A stretch of 64,000 bases of DNA from Castor canadensis (GCF_047511655.1 NC_133397.1:10255501-10319500), one strand, 5' to 3'. Numbered from the stretch's first letter, positions 34,831 through 47,301 are shown. Notes: generated by a model from the sequence alone, not told the origin. Program-made: numbers and translations.

Positions 34831-35038
34831 CTAAGAAGTGTTCCCTGGTCAATAACCTCTCTTATCTAGTGTTATGGCCTAGTCCCCTTGATCAAGAATC
34901 TTTAAAACCCAGGACCACAGACACCCACTAATTCCCACAGATATGTGGTAACTAATTTTGTAGCTATTTTGCAGTATAGTTTTTTTTTTTTCTTGCCTGA
35001 TTATGGAGCCATGATGACACTTTGGGTTTCTTGATATC

Positions 35039-35401
35039 TGCTATTAATTGAATATGATTTTTTCCCTTTGAATTCTCATCAAAATTTGGTTCCCAAGAAG
35101 GAGGGTGGCCTTTAAACGGTGATTAGGTCATTATGGGAGATTAGTGCCTTTCTTGAGGAACTGGGTTAATTCTCTTGGGACTGGATTATTTTTTGCAAGA
35201 GCAGGTTGTTAAAAAAGCACTTTTGACTTCCTCAACTTTCTTGTTTATCATGTTATCAAGCTGCTTGAGGCCCTGACCAGATGAAACCACCCAATCTTGG
35301 ACTTTCCAACCTTCAAAATCATGAGCTAAATAAACATCTTTCTTTTATAAATTACCCAGTTTCATGTATTTTGTTATAGCAACATAAAATGGATCAGGAC
35401 A
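35039..35401 (+). mobile_element. ERVL-MaLR type solo LTR
   Basis: Reads 'tgctattaattgaatatg', 'cctttaaacggtgattaggt', 'gggagattagtgcc', 'atcatgagctaaataaacatc', ATAAATTACCCAGTTTCATG and 'gcaacataaaatggatcaggaca', the standard LTR order with TG...CA ends. Confidence 0.85.
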
Positions 35402-35830
35402 GTGTCATAGTCATTTTTGCCCTGTGTTCAAAGGTCCAATGTCTAGGTATTGCTACTTCTCTAGTGTACAGTTTCCTAAGTATAATGGCTATTGTCACCT
35501 TGGTGAAGCAGTGGGGTTATATGGGTTATGTAACTGAGCTATGGAACTATTTAACACTGGCTATTGACCTGGCATTCAATAAAGGAGGCTTTGAAGGGGG
35601 CCTGTTGTCCTTACTAGGGTGATGAGGAGCACTTAAGTATTTGAGGCTTCAGGATTCTGGAGAGCTAAAATATTTGGGGAAATGCACTAGAATACATCAG
35701 ATACCCATATTTTCTCCACTGTTGCCTTTATTGTAATATAACTGATCTGCCTTAACTGAAATTCAATTGTCTTTGAAGTTCTACTGTAAGGAGAAAATAG
35801 TTTGAACTTCAGCATTTTGTGTTCTCCTTC

Positions 35831-36188
35831 TGTAATGGGGTGAATTTATGTCCTCTCAGAATTCATATGTAAAATTCCTAATACTGAAGGAGGTACATGG
35901 AGCTTTTGCAACATGACTAGGTCATGAGGATGAAGCCCTCATGTGGGATTAGTGCCTTTATAAAAAACCAAAGAGCTAGTCTACTCTCTCCCCATGTGGG
36001 AATAGAAGTCCCATTTATAACCCGGAAGAAAGCCCTCACCAGAACTAGGTATCCATGCTGACACCATGATCTTGGGCTTTTATCTTCTAGAACTGTGACA
36101 AATAAATTTCAGTTTCAACTGTTAAAATTTCTTTAACTTAATAAAAATAATTGAAAGTATTTTTATCATAGCATACCAAGTGGATGAA
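35831..36188 (+). mobile_element. ERVL-MaLR type solo LTR
   Basis: 'tgtaatggggtgaatttatgtcc', 'gactaggtcatgaggatgaa', 'gggattagtgcctttataa', 'agccctcaccagaacta', 'agaactgtgacaaataaat' and 'gcataccaagtggatgaag' follow the MaLR order. It lies 430 bases from the preceding LTR in the same orientation, but the intervening sequence shows no retroviral frame. Confidence 0.8.
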
Positions 36189-36431
36189 GATACCCACTAA
36201 ATCAGAAAAGAACTTTTTTCTAAGATACCAAAGGAACTCTCTGGTCCTAATGGTCTGGTTTCACATTGAGTCTTTGTTAACTGTCTTCAACTTTTCATTA
36301 TCCCCTGACCCTTCAAATGTAATCTCATGTCCTTCCACGACTTGTTCTCCCATACTTTCAGATGCTTGGATTAATGTGTTGGCCAGGGTACATCTCTTTG
36401 CCATAACATTCTCTTAAACTTACCACTAGTG

Positions 36432-36633
36432 GCTGGACGCTGGTGACTCACACCTGTAGTCCTAGCTATTCAGGAGGCAGAGATCAGGAGGATTGTGGTT
36501 CGAAGCCAGGCCCAGCAAACAGTTAATTAGACCCTATCTCAAAAAAACACACATCATCAAAAATAGGGGCTGGTGGAGTGACTCAAGGTGTAGGCCTTGA
36601 GTTTAAACCCCAGTACCTTACACAAAAAAAACC
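36432..36633 (+). mobile_element. composite SINE: one 7SL-derived unit plus ID-like unit
   Basis: 'gctggacgctggtgactcac', TTCAGGAGGCAGAGATCAGG and 'ggttcgaagcca' with GACCCTATCTC and an A-run form the 7SL part. GGGGCTGGTGGAGTGACTCA to AAACCCCAGTACC and a second A-rich tail form the ID part. Confidence 0.85.
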
Positions 36634-37803
36634 AGTCACCATTGGTGGAATTTTTAGCAAATGGGCCACCACTTTATACTAGGGCTAACTGTGACACCCA
36701 TATCACCTGGCCTGGAGTACTTGCTCCCAGTTGAATAGTGAGTGATCTATTCCACCTGCTTACCACCCGCTTTCTGAGCCATCCTACTTCTGGAATCACT
36801 CTGCTAATGTGGTCTTCTCTAAACAGAAGCTAAGTTGGAATGTGTGGGAGCTTAGTTGGGGATAAATACCTGAGAAAGAAAACTTGAGGAAGCAAGGTTG
36901 CGCATCATGAGCTTCACACTTTGATTGATAACTGGCAAGTCTTCATCAGCCCAACAGGGAGATCCACGGCCAACATTTGCCCATTTGAAAGTAGTCTGTT
37001 GTACCCTCAACTTGCTTAGTCATTGGTTAGACCATTTTAATCAAGACCTCAGTTGCAAAGCTGAGATGGATTTGTGAGTTAACCATTGAAAGCTGCCAAC
37101 TAGTCACATTCAAAATATCCTTTCTAGAAGGGGACTCTGAGCCATGACTTCCTGGGTCCACCCCCTTGATCCACACTATTTGTGGGATAGATCTAAGGAT
37201 ATCATCCTTAGAGAACTGTAAATTTCACCTGATGATTTCATTTCCCAATTTAAACATGACTTGATCTCTTTTCTGCCATGAGATTGCTGTGAGGAATGGC
37301 CCCTGTTTGAAGGGAGCTTATGAGGTAATAGGAGACATGAGCTTAAGGCATGTCTTCAGATCCAATGGGATTCTGAGGTCTGATCATTTCACATTTAAAA
37401 AGTAAATAAATTAAGTGTTCAAAAGGAAGTACACATCCTTCCTGGAACAACCCAGCCCATAGGAAAGAGGAACAATGGGTTACATCCTTGGGCTAGTTCT
37501 TCCTCTCCTGGGAAAGAAGTGTGAGATCTCTGGGGCTTGTAGGAATCTGAGGCCCCAGATTCTCTGTTCACTTTGGCTACACAGGCAGAGACTTGGGGCC
37601 CAAAGGAAGCTAGAAGGGTAGCTTGAGGAGGACATCCTGGGCATGGTCTTGGGAGGGGTGCAGGAGGAGGAGGAAGCCCACCCATCTCATGAGTGTTGCT
37701 GGTATTGATCCTCTTCCGCCAGCATGCCTTGTATTCCCATAGTGCTGTGGGAAGGGAGAAGAGATTTGCCTGTGTGGTTGGCATTCTTGTGTACCTTCTG
37801 TGC
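36634..37803. other. intergenic, no gene seen
   Basis: I recognise no gene or repeat. A 129-residue open frame on the - strand near 37419-37808 is proline-rich and carries no domain I know. Confidence 0.5.
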
Positions 37804-37808
37804 AGCAT

Positions 37809-38244
37809 TGTGTTAGCTTATTTGTTACTGTGACAAGAATCTGAGATAACTTAAAGGAGGAAAGATTTATTTTGGCTCATGGTTTCAGAGATTTCAGTTC
37901 ATGGTTAGCTTGCTCCACTGGTACAGACCTGGGTGCAGCAGAACACCATAATGGTAGAAGCAAAGCTGCTCCCCTAATGGCAGCCAGGAAATAGAAGAGT
38001 CTGAGGACAAGATATAACCTTCAAGGGCATATCCCAGTGGCCTACTTCTTTCAACTAGGCTCCACCTCCAGAAGTTTCTTTTGCTTCACAATAATTATGA
38101 ATCCATCAATGGATTCATTCAATAATTGTATCAGAGTCCTCATGAGACATTCACCTACCTGTTGATGATTGTCTCCAGCAGCTGGGGACCATGCCTTCAA
38201 CATATGTGCCTTTTCTAGGGAAACTTCATATCTAAACCATAACA
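37809..38244 (-). mobile_element. complete ERVL-MaLR/ORR1-like solo LTR with 5-bp target duplication, antisense
   Basis: The + strand starts TGTGTTAGCTTATTTGTTAC and ends 'tctaaaccataaca', so the element has TG...CA termini. Internal phrases 'gatttattttggctcatgg', CTAGGCTCCACCTCCAGAAG and 'tgaatccatcaatggattca' are the complement of a MaLR LTR. AGCAT flanks it on both sides (37804-37808 and 38245-38249), the 5-bp duplication expected for this class. It is a full-length solo LTR left by recombination or an LTR-only insertion. Confidence 0.85.
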
Positions 38245-38249
38245 AGCAT

Positions 38250-40871
38250 CTTTTCCCAGGAAGATACAGTCAGAATCAAGTTCCAGGTATTTTGATGTCT
38301 AGCATACTGTTAATTCAATGGAATCAGACTTAGGGCAAGAAAGTGAATCTAAAATATATAGTGTCTTATGAGCTACAAGTGCTACCACATATGTCTTCTG
38401 TGTCCTTTAGTGTGTAGGAACTGTCTTTCAACATTGTCTCCCTGGAAAAGAAAGTTAAGAATTGCCTCATTTGAGCCTCTATTTGTATGGATGAGGACAG
38501 TAAAGATCAGGAAGAAAAGGCACACATCAATTGCTATCCTTCAAGACATCTCTGTAGTCACCTCTTTCAGAAAATAATGCTTGAATTCATATCTATCTCC
38601 TTAGTGATCCACATAGGTCCTGCCACAGCAATCATCAGGTCTACACTGAACGAATGAAGCTATCCCTAGGGTCAAAGCAGAGAAACACATCTAACATGGT
38701 TGTTCAATCTAACATGATTGATAAGAATCTCACAAGAAGAGGAGGGAAAGAGGACAGCCATAGAGAAGGAAAGCAAAGAACAACTGGTGAATTGGAGAAA
38801 GTGTCCTTTCTAAAAACAACCCATGACTTTTTCCATTATGTAGTAGACTATGGTTTTTAATATATTAAATCCAGCTGGCAACTGGGTTAGTATACAAAAC
38901 TATAAATACTAAGGTAAAGTCATAACCTCATTGAATGTCTAAGGTCTTCATAGCAGTTAAAGAGCTGAAATCTAGAGTATCTGTGTCATGTAACACTTAT
39001 TTCTGAACTTTCATGCAGGATCTGGTCAATGGCTGCCCCTCAACAAATGTCTGTTGAACGAAAGAGCACTAGGTTTAGTAGACTACTGTATCTTCACAAA
39101 ACCCATGCAGCTCGATACCTTATCTCCAGGACATTACTCAGAATAATGTGGACGTTATCTCAATGTGAATATGACTTTTTCATAGGATGAGTATGGTGTG
39201 CACCAGAATCAGTATGAAATCTCTACAGATAATTAGAGCAATGTCCTGGGGATGTTCAGCCCAGTGTGCACATGACACTGCTCCCAGACGCTACACATCC
39301 CTTTGGAAAAATTTGACAGCCTCTGAACTCCACCCATCTAGCTAGATTTTTCTGATATTTTCCCTAAGAGTTTATTTTTAGCTTATTATCATAATGAGGG
39401 GACATTTTGTTAAACCTTTTTTTCTGTAGTTTGTGTTTTTTTAGATTGCACATCTCTCCTTTCCAAGTATAAACTTGCTTTGTTATTTAACATGCTTTTA
39501 AAAGCCATACACATATCATTTACCCCAAATGAGATTTTGGCATTAACCCGTGGGAAATGCCTCTATGAATCTTAATCCACTGGGTCAGCAGAGCAGACTC
39601 AGTGAACCACATCACTGAGTCCCACAGAGGTTTCAGCAGTCCTTGGCAGTTAAAGGCCGGCATGATGTACAAGGATCATGAGTTTTAGAAGAAAATGTAG
39701 CTCAAATTTTAACACTGCTACTTGTGAATTTGGATGTCACTTTAGACTCCTTGAGCCCACTGGTCATTTATAAAGTTGGACTATTGACAAGTTTCTAGCC
39801 AATTTGTAACATAGCCTACTGACGGAACCAGCCTTGTAAGAGTGGTGGATGAGAACCACAGCCAGAAAGAGCAGAGGAAAAGTGAGGCTGAACACTGGTC
39901 CTGCCTTGTCCTTTATTTCAGCTGTTTAGCTGCAGATTGTCCCAAAGGACTGTCTCAAAGTCTTCAGTGTTCCCACTGGATAATAGACACCTTTCCCACG
40001 GAGAAGGGTCTAGAAGTTATGTTTTAGCAAGACACAGCTTTGCAGTTCCTATCCATGAAGGCTACTGACTGAGTTTCCCATTGCTTCATTTGCTAACAGT
40101 AGTTCCTCTTCCCTTTTGTGGACGACGAAAGAATTCACTTCCATGAATTCTGGGGTTAGCGAAATTATTAGTTATTTACCAGTATAATTAAGTTACTCCA
40201 CAGAGATCACACACATATTTATAAATTTACTTATATTACTCTGCTTTATTCTTGTTAAAATAATTATGCATAACTTTAAGCATGAAAATGTAAGATCAAA
40301 GATTAAAGGAGGAAAAAGGTAAGTAGGTTAAAAAAATCTAAAGATAATCTTTAGAACTGAACATAATTTATTTCTGTTCTCCCTCCATCTTCAATTCTGC
40401 TATCCTGCTCTTCTTTTTTCTCTGTCTTCCTTCCTTTCCATGTTTATTCAGCCAGACGTTCAAACAGCAAATATTCCCAAGAAGTTTTTCTGCATTACAC
40501 ATTGTGTAGGAAATACAGATTCACAGACTTCCAAATTCCTTCATGTAAGGAAGCCAGGGAATAATGAGGGAAGCTGAGAAGAAACTGGTAAAGTCATAAC
40601 TCTATGAGAGTGCTGTAGTTTAGCTAAATCTGAGGCGTTATGGGGATCTAATGGAGCCTAGAGGAGGAAAATATGGACACTTTGGGAAAAGACAATGGTC
40701 AAATTGTCCAGAAGAATGAATTTTTTTTTGTGAGGCAAAAAAGAGGCATTTTTACAAAGAAGTATCTCAGAGCACAGAGGTAAGACTATGACACGGTTCA
40801 GGCAGCTGTTGTACAAACCTAAACACAATTGGCTGTGAAACGTGCAAGGTCTGAATAAATAAAAATTATTC
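38250..40871. other. intergenic, no gene seen
   Basis: AT-rich unassigned sequence with short open frames only. No transposon family is clear by eye. Confidence 0.5.
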
Positions 40872-40903
40872 ATTAATCAGAAAAACATGTTTTTCTGATT
40901 AAT
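40872..40903. repeat. perfect 32-bp palindrome
   Basis: The arm ATTAATCAGAAAAACA (40872-40887) is followed with no spacer by its exact reverse complement (40888-40903). An outer pair, AAAAATT (40861-40867) and AATTTTT (40912-40918), also matches. The sequence could extrude as a cruciform. It is not part of any repeat I recognise. Confidence 0.95.
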
Positions 40904-41478
40904 AAACTCTGAATTTTTTTCTCAGGAATTATAAAGAACATAGTGAAATGATGAACAAAGTTCTCAGGATCAGTTTTCAGGGACATGGATACAGGTTTTG
41001 CCCTATAACATCTTGAAAGGTCTTAAGGAGAATGTTCTCATCATTGAGCTGAACACTACAACATGCTAGAGAATATATAGGTTTAACAAAGTGAAATATT
41101 TCATGGGACCTGGGGCTATTGAGAAAGTTCTCTGGAAAGTTACCTTTAAGATTTGATCCTTGATTAATTTCTTAAGATTAAAATATCTACCCAACGGGGT
41201 TTTGCATACTCTTGCTACTGAGTTTGCTGAACTGTGGGCCTCAGCCTTAAGTTTTGAACTGGTCATGTGGTAGAGAAATCAGAGATGAGCCAGATTGGGC
41301 AAAACCAATGAGAAGAGTAAGAATGAATTTCATCTCATATTATCAGCTGAGTGAGTTAAAGGAACTTTGTCTACTAGGACCCTTTTTCCTTCTGGGTCTC
41401 TGCTTTCACCAAGATTCACAGTTTACATTGCCAGTATTGTGTCAAGAAAAACATATGCCTATTGATGTAATCAGGGCT

Positions 41479-41813
41479 GTGAAGGACTGGATGTTTATGT
41501 GTCCCCACTTCCCAAATTCATATGATGAAATTCTAACCTCCAGGTGATGGTATTAGGAGATGGAGATTTTGGGAGTTGAATGAGATTAGTGCCCTTACAG
41601 AAAAGGGTACAGAAGGATCTCATATCTTATACCATGTGCAGTTTATAATAGGAAGACAGTTGTCTCTGAGGAAATGTCTTCATTAGATGTAGAATCTGCT
41701 CCATCTTAATCTTGGGCTACCATGCTTCAGAATTGTGATAAGTAAATTCTGTTGTTCATAAGATATTAAGTTTATGGTGTATTTTGTTATAGTTACCTGG
41801 GTAGCCTAAGACA
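41479..41813 (+). mobile_element. ERVL-MaLR type solo LTR
   Basis: 'tgtgaaggactggatgtttatgtg', 'aaattctaacctccaggtg', 'gagattagtgcccttaca', 'cttcagaattgtgataagtaaa' and 'tatggtgtattttgttatag' ending 'agcctaagaca' follow the MaLR order. Confidence 0.8.
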
Positions 41814-41854
41814 GAAGCAAAAAACATAGGTGTGGAGTAAAATTATCTTTGTCT

Positions 41855-41950
41855 GAATTCTGGTTCCATTTCTGAAAGTGAATGATGTTAGGCAACTTTC
41901 TTAATCTTTCTGTGCTTCACTTTCTTAATCTTTCATCTAGTGAATGTAGA
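41855..41950 (+). repeat. MIR-like fragment
   Basis: 'attctggttccatttctg', 'gttaggcaactttcttaatc' and 'tctgtgcttcactttc' resemble the MIR core, with an internal repeated 'actttcttaatcttt'. Confidence 0.5.
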
Positions 41951-41952
41951 TT

Positions 41953-41979
41953 GTGTGTGTGTGTGTATGTGTGTGTGTT
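41953..41979 (+). repeat. (TG)n microsatellite
   Basis: TG dinucleotides with one TATG interruption. It lies against the tail side of the adjoining antisense SINE and probably grew from its A-rich tail or target site. Confidence 0.85.
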
Positions 41980-42165
41980 TTGGTGGTATTGGAGGTTAAA
42001 CTCAGGGCCTCAAGTACTCCACCACTTGAGCCATGCCCCTTCTGCTTTTTTAGTTTGCTTTTCATGTCGGGTCTTGATCTTCTTCCTGGGCTGGCCTTGG
42101 CCAGTGATTTTCCTACCACAACTTCCCAATAATTACGATCATAGGTATGCATAACCATGCCCAGT
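41979..42165 (-). mobile_element. composite SINE with ID-like unit, antisense
   Basis: The + strand reads TTTGGTGGTATTGGAGGTTA, 'aactcagggcctcaagtac' and 'ccaccacttgagccatg' (ID complement). A degraded 7SL complement follows: 'gggtcttgatcttcttcctggg' and 'cgatcataggtatgcataac'. It is more diverged than its relatives. Confidence 0.75.
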
Positions 42166-42238
42166 TGGGGATGAGATTAACTCCCTGGTGTATTGATAAT
42201 GATATTTGCATACACACATGAAATGTGATGATACGGTT

Positions 42239-42254
42239 TATTATTATTATTAGG
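42239..42254 (+). repeat. short (ATT)n microsatellite
   Basis: TTTATTATTATTATTA, about five ATT units. Confidence 0.8.
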
Positions 42255-44043
42255 TGTTTAGTTTCACTGTATCTTAATTTGTTTCCTATGAATCCTAGGA
42301 ACCTCTGGGGCAAATATTTGCTTACAGGAGAACAAAAGGAAGAGTGATCACAAACTGGCCTCAGATGAGTCCATTTTTTTCTTTGTGAGATCTTTTGAGG
42401 AAAGTCCTTTTGTTTTCTGTACCACAGGCCTTTCTTTAGCAAAATGCAAAGGGTGTGTTGGGCTGGGTGAGGCCAGGGCCAGGGCTGGAAGTGACCTCAG
42501 GTGTCCCCATGAATAGCAGCTAAATCACTCAGGAGAGAGCCTATGGAAACTGGAATGGGATGCCAGGAGGTGTTGCAATATTATTTTAGAAGATTCATCT
42601 GCTTAGTATTATGCTTTCCCTTATTCAACCCTCAGAGGTTTTGGACTCTGTCTGGTGTGAAAATTTTTTTCTGTTTAGAAAGAGTTCCGCTCATTACTTT
42701 AGCAGACTGCACATGGGGAGAACTTGTTTATCCTGCTAAATGAGTCATCAATATCCTGCTCTATACTAAGCTATGGAATGGTAGACTTGGAAGGGATTTC
42801 AGACTCATCCTGCTCAGCCCCTCATTTTGCCAGTGGTTTGGAAATGAAGGCCCTAAGAAGAGAGAGACTGGCACAAAATCATACTGCAATGGAGCTGGCC
42901 CTGAAGCATGGGTCTTCTGACCCCCAAGTCTTGTGTGTATTCTGTAAAATTCAACAGACACCCACAGAACTTTGGAGGGACAAGAGGCAAAGGGAACCAT
43001 GCTAGATACCATACATACTGTGTTCCAATTTAACCTTTCAGCACAGCAACTCTGGAAATAATTCATTTTTAAGAAGATAAATATTTCAATCAGTTGAGGA
43101 GACACAAGTAGAAAATATCCACTCATTTATTCTACATTAAAAAGTATGCATTTGCTAGGTATTAAGAGTGTGGAAGAGAACAAGGCAGGCACTCAATTCA
43201 GTTATTGTCCTTACTAAACTTACAATCTAGTGTGCTCTCATGATGATGTAACTGTTGCTGGACACATTAGGGTCCCACAGAGATGCCTCAAGCTTTACTT
43301 AGTTTACAAAAGAGATCAAACTGGGTTCCATTCTCTTCTCACCTGTCCCTCAGTCTGGAACCACAGAGATCCAATGTCTCTACACTGACACTTTCCGTGA
43401 GATTTCATTGGGAGACAAGATCTTGTTGGGTAATGCACTAAGCTACTTCATGCTGCCTCCTTGTATTATTCAGGAAAACTTCACATATAAGTACAAAACT
43501 TGACTCAAATTATCTTAACAACACAAATAATAAAATTTATTAGAATTGAATACATCAAGTTTTAGGCTCTGCCAGTTCAGGAGGTTTAGCCATAGAGCTG
43601 TCCTCTTGTGTTTGACTTCATATAAGTCTATGCCCAAGAGCTTAAATAAGGACATCAGGATTTACTCTCTTCCTTTCTCTCTTCCTCTTCCCATTCTGCT
43701 TATCCTCATTTGGCTTCATTAGTGGTAATCAGCCTCTGGTTGTTGGCAGCCCCAGATTTATAACCTCCCAGCAGAAAGAATCATTTCCTCTCTTTATGTT
43801 GACATAAGTAATCCCATGGAAGAACTTTGTTGGCTTTCCTGGGTCCCTCCCTTGCTTATCTTGGAGCAAATCACAGGAGCCAAGGGTGTAGGGCCACTCT
43901 TACTGTTCAGCCAGTGTACAGGTTCCAACCCCTGTCATGAGGACAGGGCATTTTGATTGACTGTCTCAACAGCAGCTAAGAGAATGACAGAACAGTCTTC
44001 TAAAAAGACGGAATGAGTATTTGCATGAAGGAAAAAAGATCAC
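42255..44043. other. intergenic, no gene seen
   Basis: Unassigned. Old-repeat phrases may occur near 42770-42960 and 43130-43230, but they are too weak to name. Confidence 0.5.
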
Positions 44044-44449
44044 TGCTGTGGTTTGAATATGGTTTGTCTTCTTGTAAACTCTTGTGAAATTTAACCCCCA
44101 TTATGAGATATTAAGAGATGGGACCATTTGGGAATTTAAAGAGGGGATTAGGGCTATGTCCTCATAAATAGACTAATCCATTCATATGGTTAATATATTA
44201 GAGGATTAATAGGTTAATGGGTTATCTTGAGAACTGGTCTACTACAACAACCAATTTGGATAGGTTGTCTGCACACTTCCTGTCTCTTGCATGTGATGCC
44301 CTGTTCCACCTCATGACTCTGCCAGCAGGAAGGCCATTATAAGACACATCCCCTTGGCTTTGAATAAGAATTGTGAGCCAAAATAAATCTCTTTTTTTTA
44401 TAACATACCCAATCTGTGATAGTGTGTTATTAGCAACACAAAATGGACA
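44044..44449 (+). mobile_element. ERVL-MaLR type solo LTR
   Basis: TGCTGTGGTTTGAATATGG, 'ttaacccccattatgagata', 'gatgggaccatttggg', 'ccatgtgatgcc'-like 'catgtgatgccctgttccac', 'ttgtgagccaaaataaatct', 'tagtgtgttattagcaacac' and 'aaatggaca' give a near-complete LTR in the + orientation. Confidence 0.85.
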
Positions 44450-45865
44450 AATAATAACCTATGATCATATTCTATTATTATGTTCTTTTCAATATTGACT
44501 AATTGTGACTGTGATGATGATTCTAGGAAGTTCAAAATAAAGCAGGAAATTGAAACTCAACATTCGGATCTCAAAGCAAAGGCAAAACTGAAGTGACTAT
44601 GACACTATTCCTAGATGCCCTGGCTGGGAAAACCCATCATCATGGAGGATAAAATCAGAGCCTTAGATTTCTAGCACTCCAAGCAAGAAACAGAAAGAGG
44701 GGATCACAATTCATTGTCTCACATGGGAACTAGTTGCCAAGGAGTAACAAACATTTTTCTAAGACTGAGAGCTTACTTCAGTTTGTCATAGATATTTTTG
44801 TCTGAGACATTTGTGTACTTTTCTTAAACCAGCAGATAGTTAATCTTTTTACTATTGAGTAAAAATGCTGGAAACGAGTTTACCAGGGCTCTTTCATCAG
44901 CTTTTGTGAAAAGTAAACACATCCAGTATCTTTCTAAGATGCTATTCAAATGAGAGGACCTTGTTATCAAGACAGCTGGAGAATGTTGAGGAAAGATGGC
45001 TGTGCTGAGAACAAATTATTGATTTGTTTACTTTAGGCCTATAAAGAGGACCAACTACAATCATCTTCCCTTCAGAGGGATTTTTCCCTTCCTGATGGCA
45101 ATCATGAGAACTCATGGTAAGTAAGGTCAGTTTAATGGAGAAATCTACTGCAAAGAGTTGCCTCTAGAAAATTTTGACATGGACTATGATAATGCAAGGT
45201 GAATTATTACCACATTGTCATTCTTTGGGTAGGAAATACAAATACAATGTACTCCCTCTATTTTTTAGTAGATGAATGCACAAAAAGAATTCTGTGAAAA
45301 GACAGAAAGTACCTGGGTGGACCTAAGAATTAATAATCCTGAGAGCCAGTTGATCTGAATTCTGTTTCTATGTCAGTCATTATTTGCTGTGTGGCCTTAT
45401 TTGGACTTTCTTATTTGGACTTTGATTTTAAAATCTGTGAAATGAAAACCCTGGTTTATATAATTAGTAAAATTTTTTCTTGCTGTAAATGTCTATATCA
45501 CTATTACATTTTAATAGTACAGATTCTAGAAAAATAAGCTTATTTGTTTGCTAAGAAACAATATTGTTTTCCAAATATAGCTCTTGGAAGTTGGTCTTAA
45601 TTGGTAATAAAATCTCAAATACTCTTCTGTTTTTCTTTTAAAAGATTTACTTTTATCTCAGGAAGATTTTGATTATCTTTCACTCCTACTAGTTTGCTCT
45701 TTATGAATAAACACCTTTTTCAGTATATAAGAACTAACTAAATATTCAAAGATCTCTTAAAGTTTTTGACTTGCATTTGGGTCTGTCAGTTTGACCTGTT
45801 AGAACAGATCACTTATTGTAAGAGACCATCCCAAAGTCAAGGTTAGGTTTTCTGCCTCCAGAGCC
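44450..45865. other. intergenic, no gene seen
   Basis: Mostly unassigned AT-rich sequence. About 45340-45470 resembles a degraded MIR ('gatctgaattctgtttctat', 'tgtgtggccttatttg', 'aaaatctgtgaaatgaaa'). Confidence 0.5.
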
Positions 45866-46167
45866 CACAGATTTGAAATCCTTACAAAAATAACAAATGA
45901 ATAATTTACAGCTTTGCCTTCATTTATTGAAAACCATTGGAACATGTTCTTAGCCAATGCAACTCTTGAGCTCTCTTCCTGTAGTTATTATTCACTTAGT
46001 CATCATCTTTTCTTCTTTTTACATCATCTTTTTTTTTTTAAAGACATTTACTTAAGAGTCTGTTGTTCCTGGCTTTTTGTGAAGGACTGTCAGGTAAATG
46101 TAGATCTGAGCACCACCTCCAGGCTCTTCCATCCAAGCCCTCAGCCTTCATTCAGAGGTAGTGTGTT
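45866..46167 (+). repeat. copy 1 of a ~300-bp local direct duplication
   Basis: Begins CACAGATTTGAAATCCTTAC and ends 'cagccttcattcagagg...gtgttctt'. It matches 47015-47301 at roughly 85% by eye, including parallel open frames (MPSFIE...HWN). It carries an extra ~15 bases where a 'catcatcttttcttcttttt' stretch is locally duplicated. Confidence 0.85.
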
Positions 46168-47014
46168 CTTGTCTCTGTGGAGATAAGTCTGTCAGGCTTC
46201 CCCCTCTGCTGTCTGTAGCATATAAGAGTAAGACTGAATGTTTCACACTGAATCCACCTGAGTGAGGTTGCACATGTTGACATGCAGAATGAAAATTTCA
46301 TCCAGGAAGGTTTAGATTCTTTGCCCTGTCCTACTGAGGAACTAGCTAACTATTTAGGAATAGCTAATATCGTTATACTGTTTGCAGTTTACTATACACT
46401 TTCATACAAGTGACCTCATGTGATCTTCACAAGTAAATGCAAATAGGCAGTATTCATTGTTTTCTTGAGAAGGCAACAGAACCCCAGATGGTTTAACTGA
46501 GGTGCCAAGATGACTAGTAAGGAAGGGAGGGAACCAGGGCCAGAGTCCAACTCTCACAACACATCACAAGAGTTTAGCTAGCACTGTATAGGAGCCATGG
46601 GACTCTGTAGCCCACAGGTAATTCAGGAACCATAACCCCAGTCTACCTACTTCACAGGTATGAGTATGTTCTGAGAAAACACAAATGCCATTCATTTATT
46701 ACTGACTAACATCCAAGTCTATTTCAATAGCTCAGAAACATGGCCAAGTATCAAAGACCTGAATTTAGCAACACCTAAAGTCAAAACAAACCAACTTCAC
46801 ACAAACTCTGCCTTCTGCTCAGAACAAGGTAGAAGTATGAAAGCCATTCCTTAAGTAAGAAACTGTCCAGTGGAAACTGACAGGGGAGAAATGAACTTCA
46901 TGTTTGCAATTTTGGTGCGGCTTGAGATTCCATTTCTAAAAAAAAGGTACTTAGGATGAAGGAGAAACAGTTTCTGTGGACACAAAAGCTGGAGACAAAG
47001 CAGGAAAAAAAAAT
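46168..47014. other. spacer between the two duplicate copies
   Basis: About 850 bases. The stretch 46380-46550 resembles an ancient MIR/L2-class repeat ('tttactatacactttcat', 'ctcatgtgatcttcacaa'). The rest is unassigned. An A-run lies immediately before copy 2. Confidence 0.5.
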
Positions 47015-47301
47015 CACAGATTTGAAATCCTTACAAAAATAACAAATGAATAATTTACAGCTTTGCCTTCATTTATTGAAAAACATTGGAATGTGTTCTT
47101 ACCCAATGCAACTCTTGAGCTCTCTTCTTGCAGCTATTATTCACTTAGTCATCACAATCTTCTGTTTTTAAAGACATTTATTTGGAGTCTGTTGTTCCTG
47201 GCTTTTTGTGAGGCACAGTTAGGTAAACGTGGATCTGAGCACCACCTCCAGGCTCTGCCATCCAAGCCCCCAGCCTTCACTCAGAAGCAGTGTCTTCTTC
47301 T
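47015..47301 (+). repeat. copy 2 of a ~300-bp local direct duplication
   Basis: Begins CACAGATTTGAAATCCTTAC, offset 1149 bases from copy 1, and runs to 'cagccttcactcagaagcagtgt'. The flanks differ from those of copy 1 outside the matched block. No LTR-type TG...CA ends are apparent. Confidence 0.85.

Noticed and set aside
38099..38118. Inverted repeat GAATCCATCAATGGATTC
   Set aside because: This short palindrome is part of the MaLR LTR consensus, so it needs no separate explanation.
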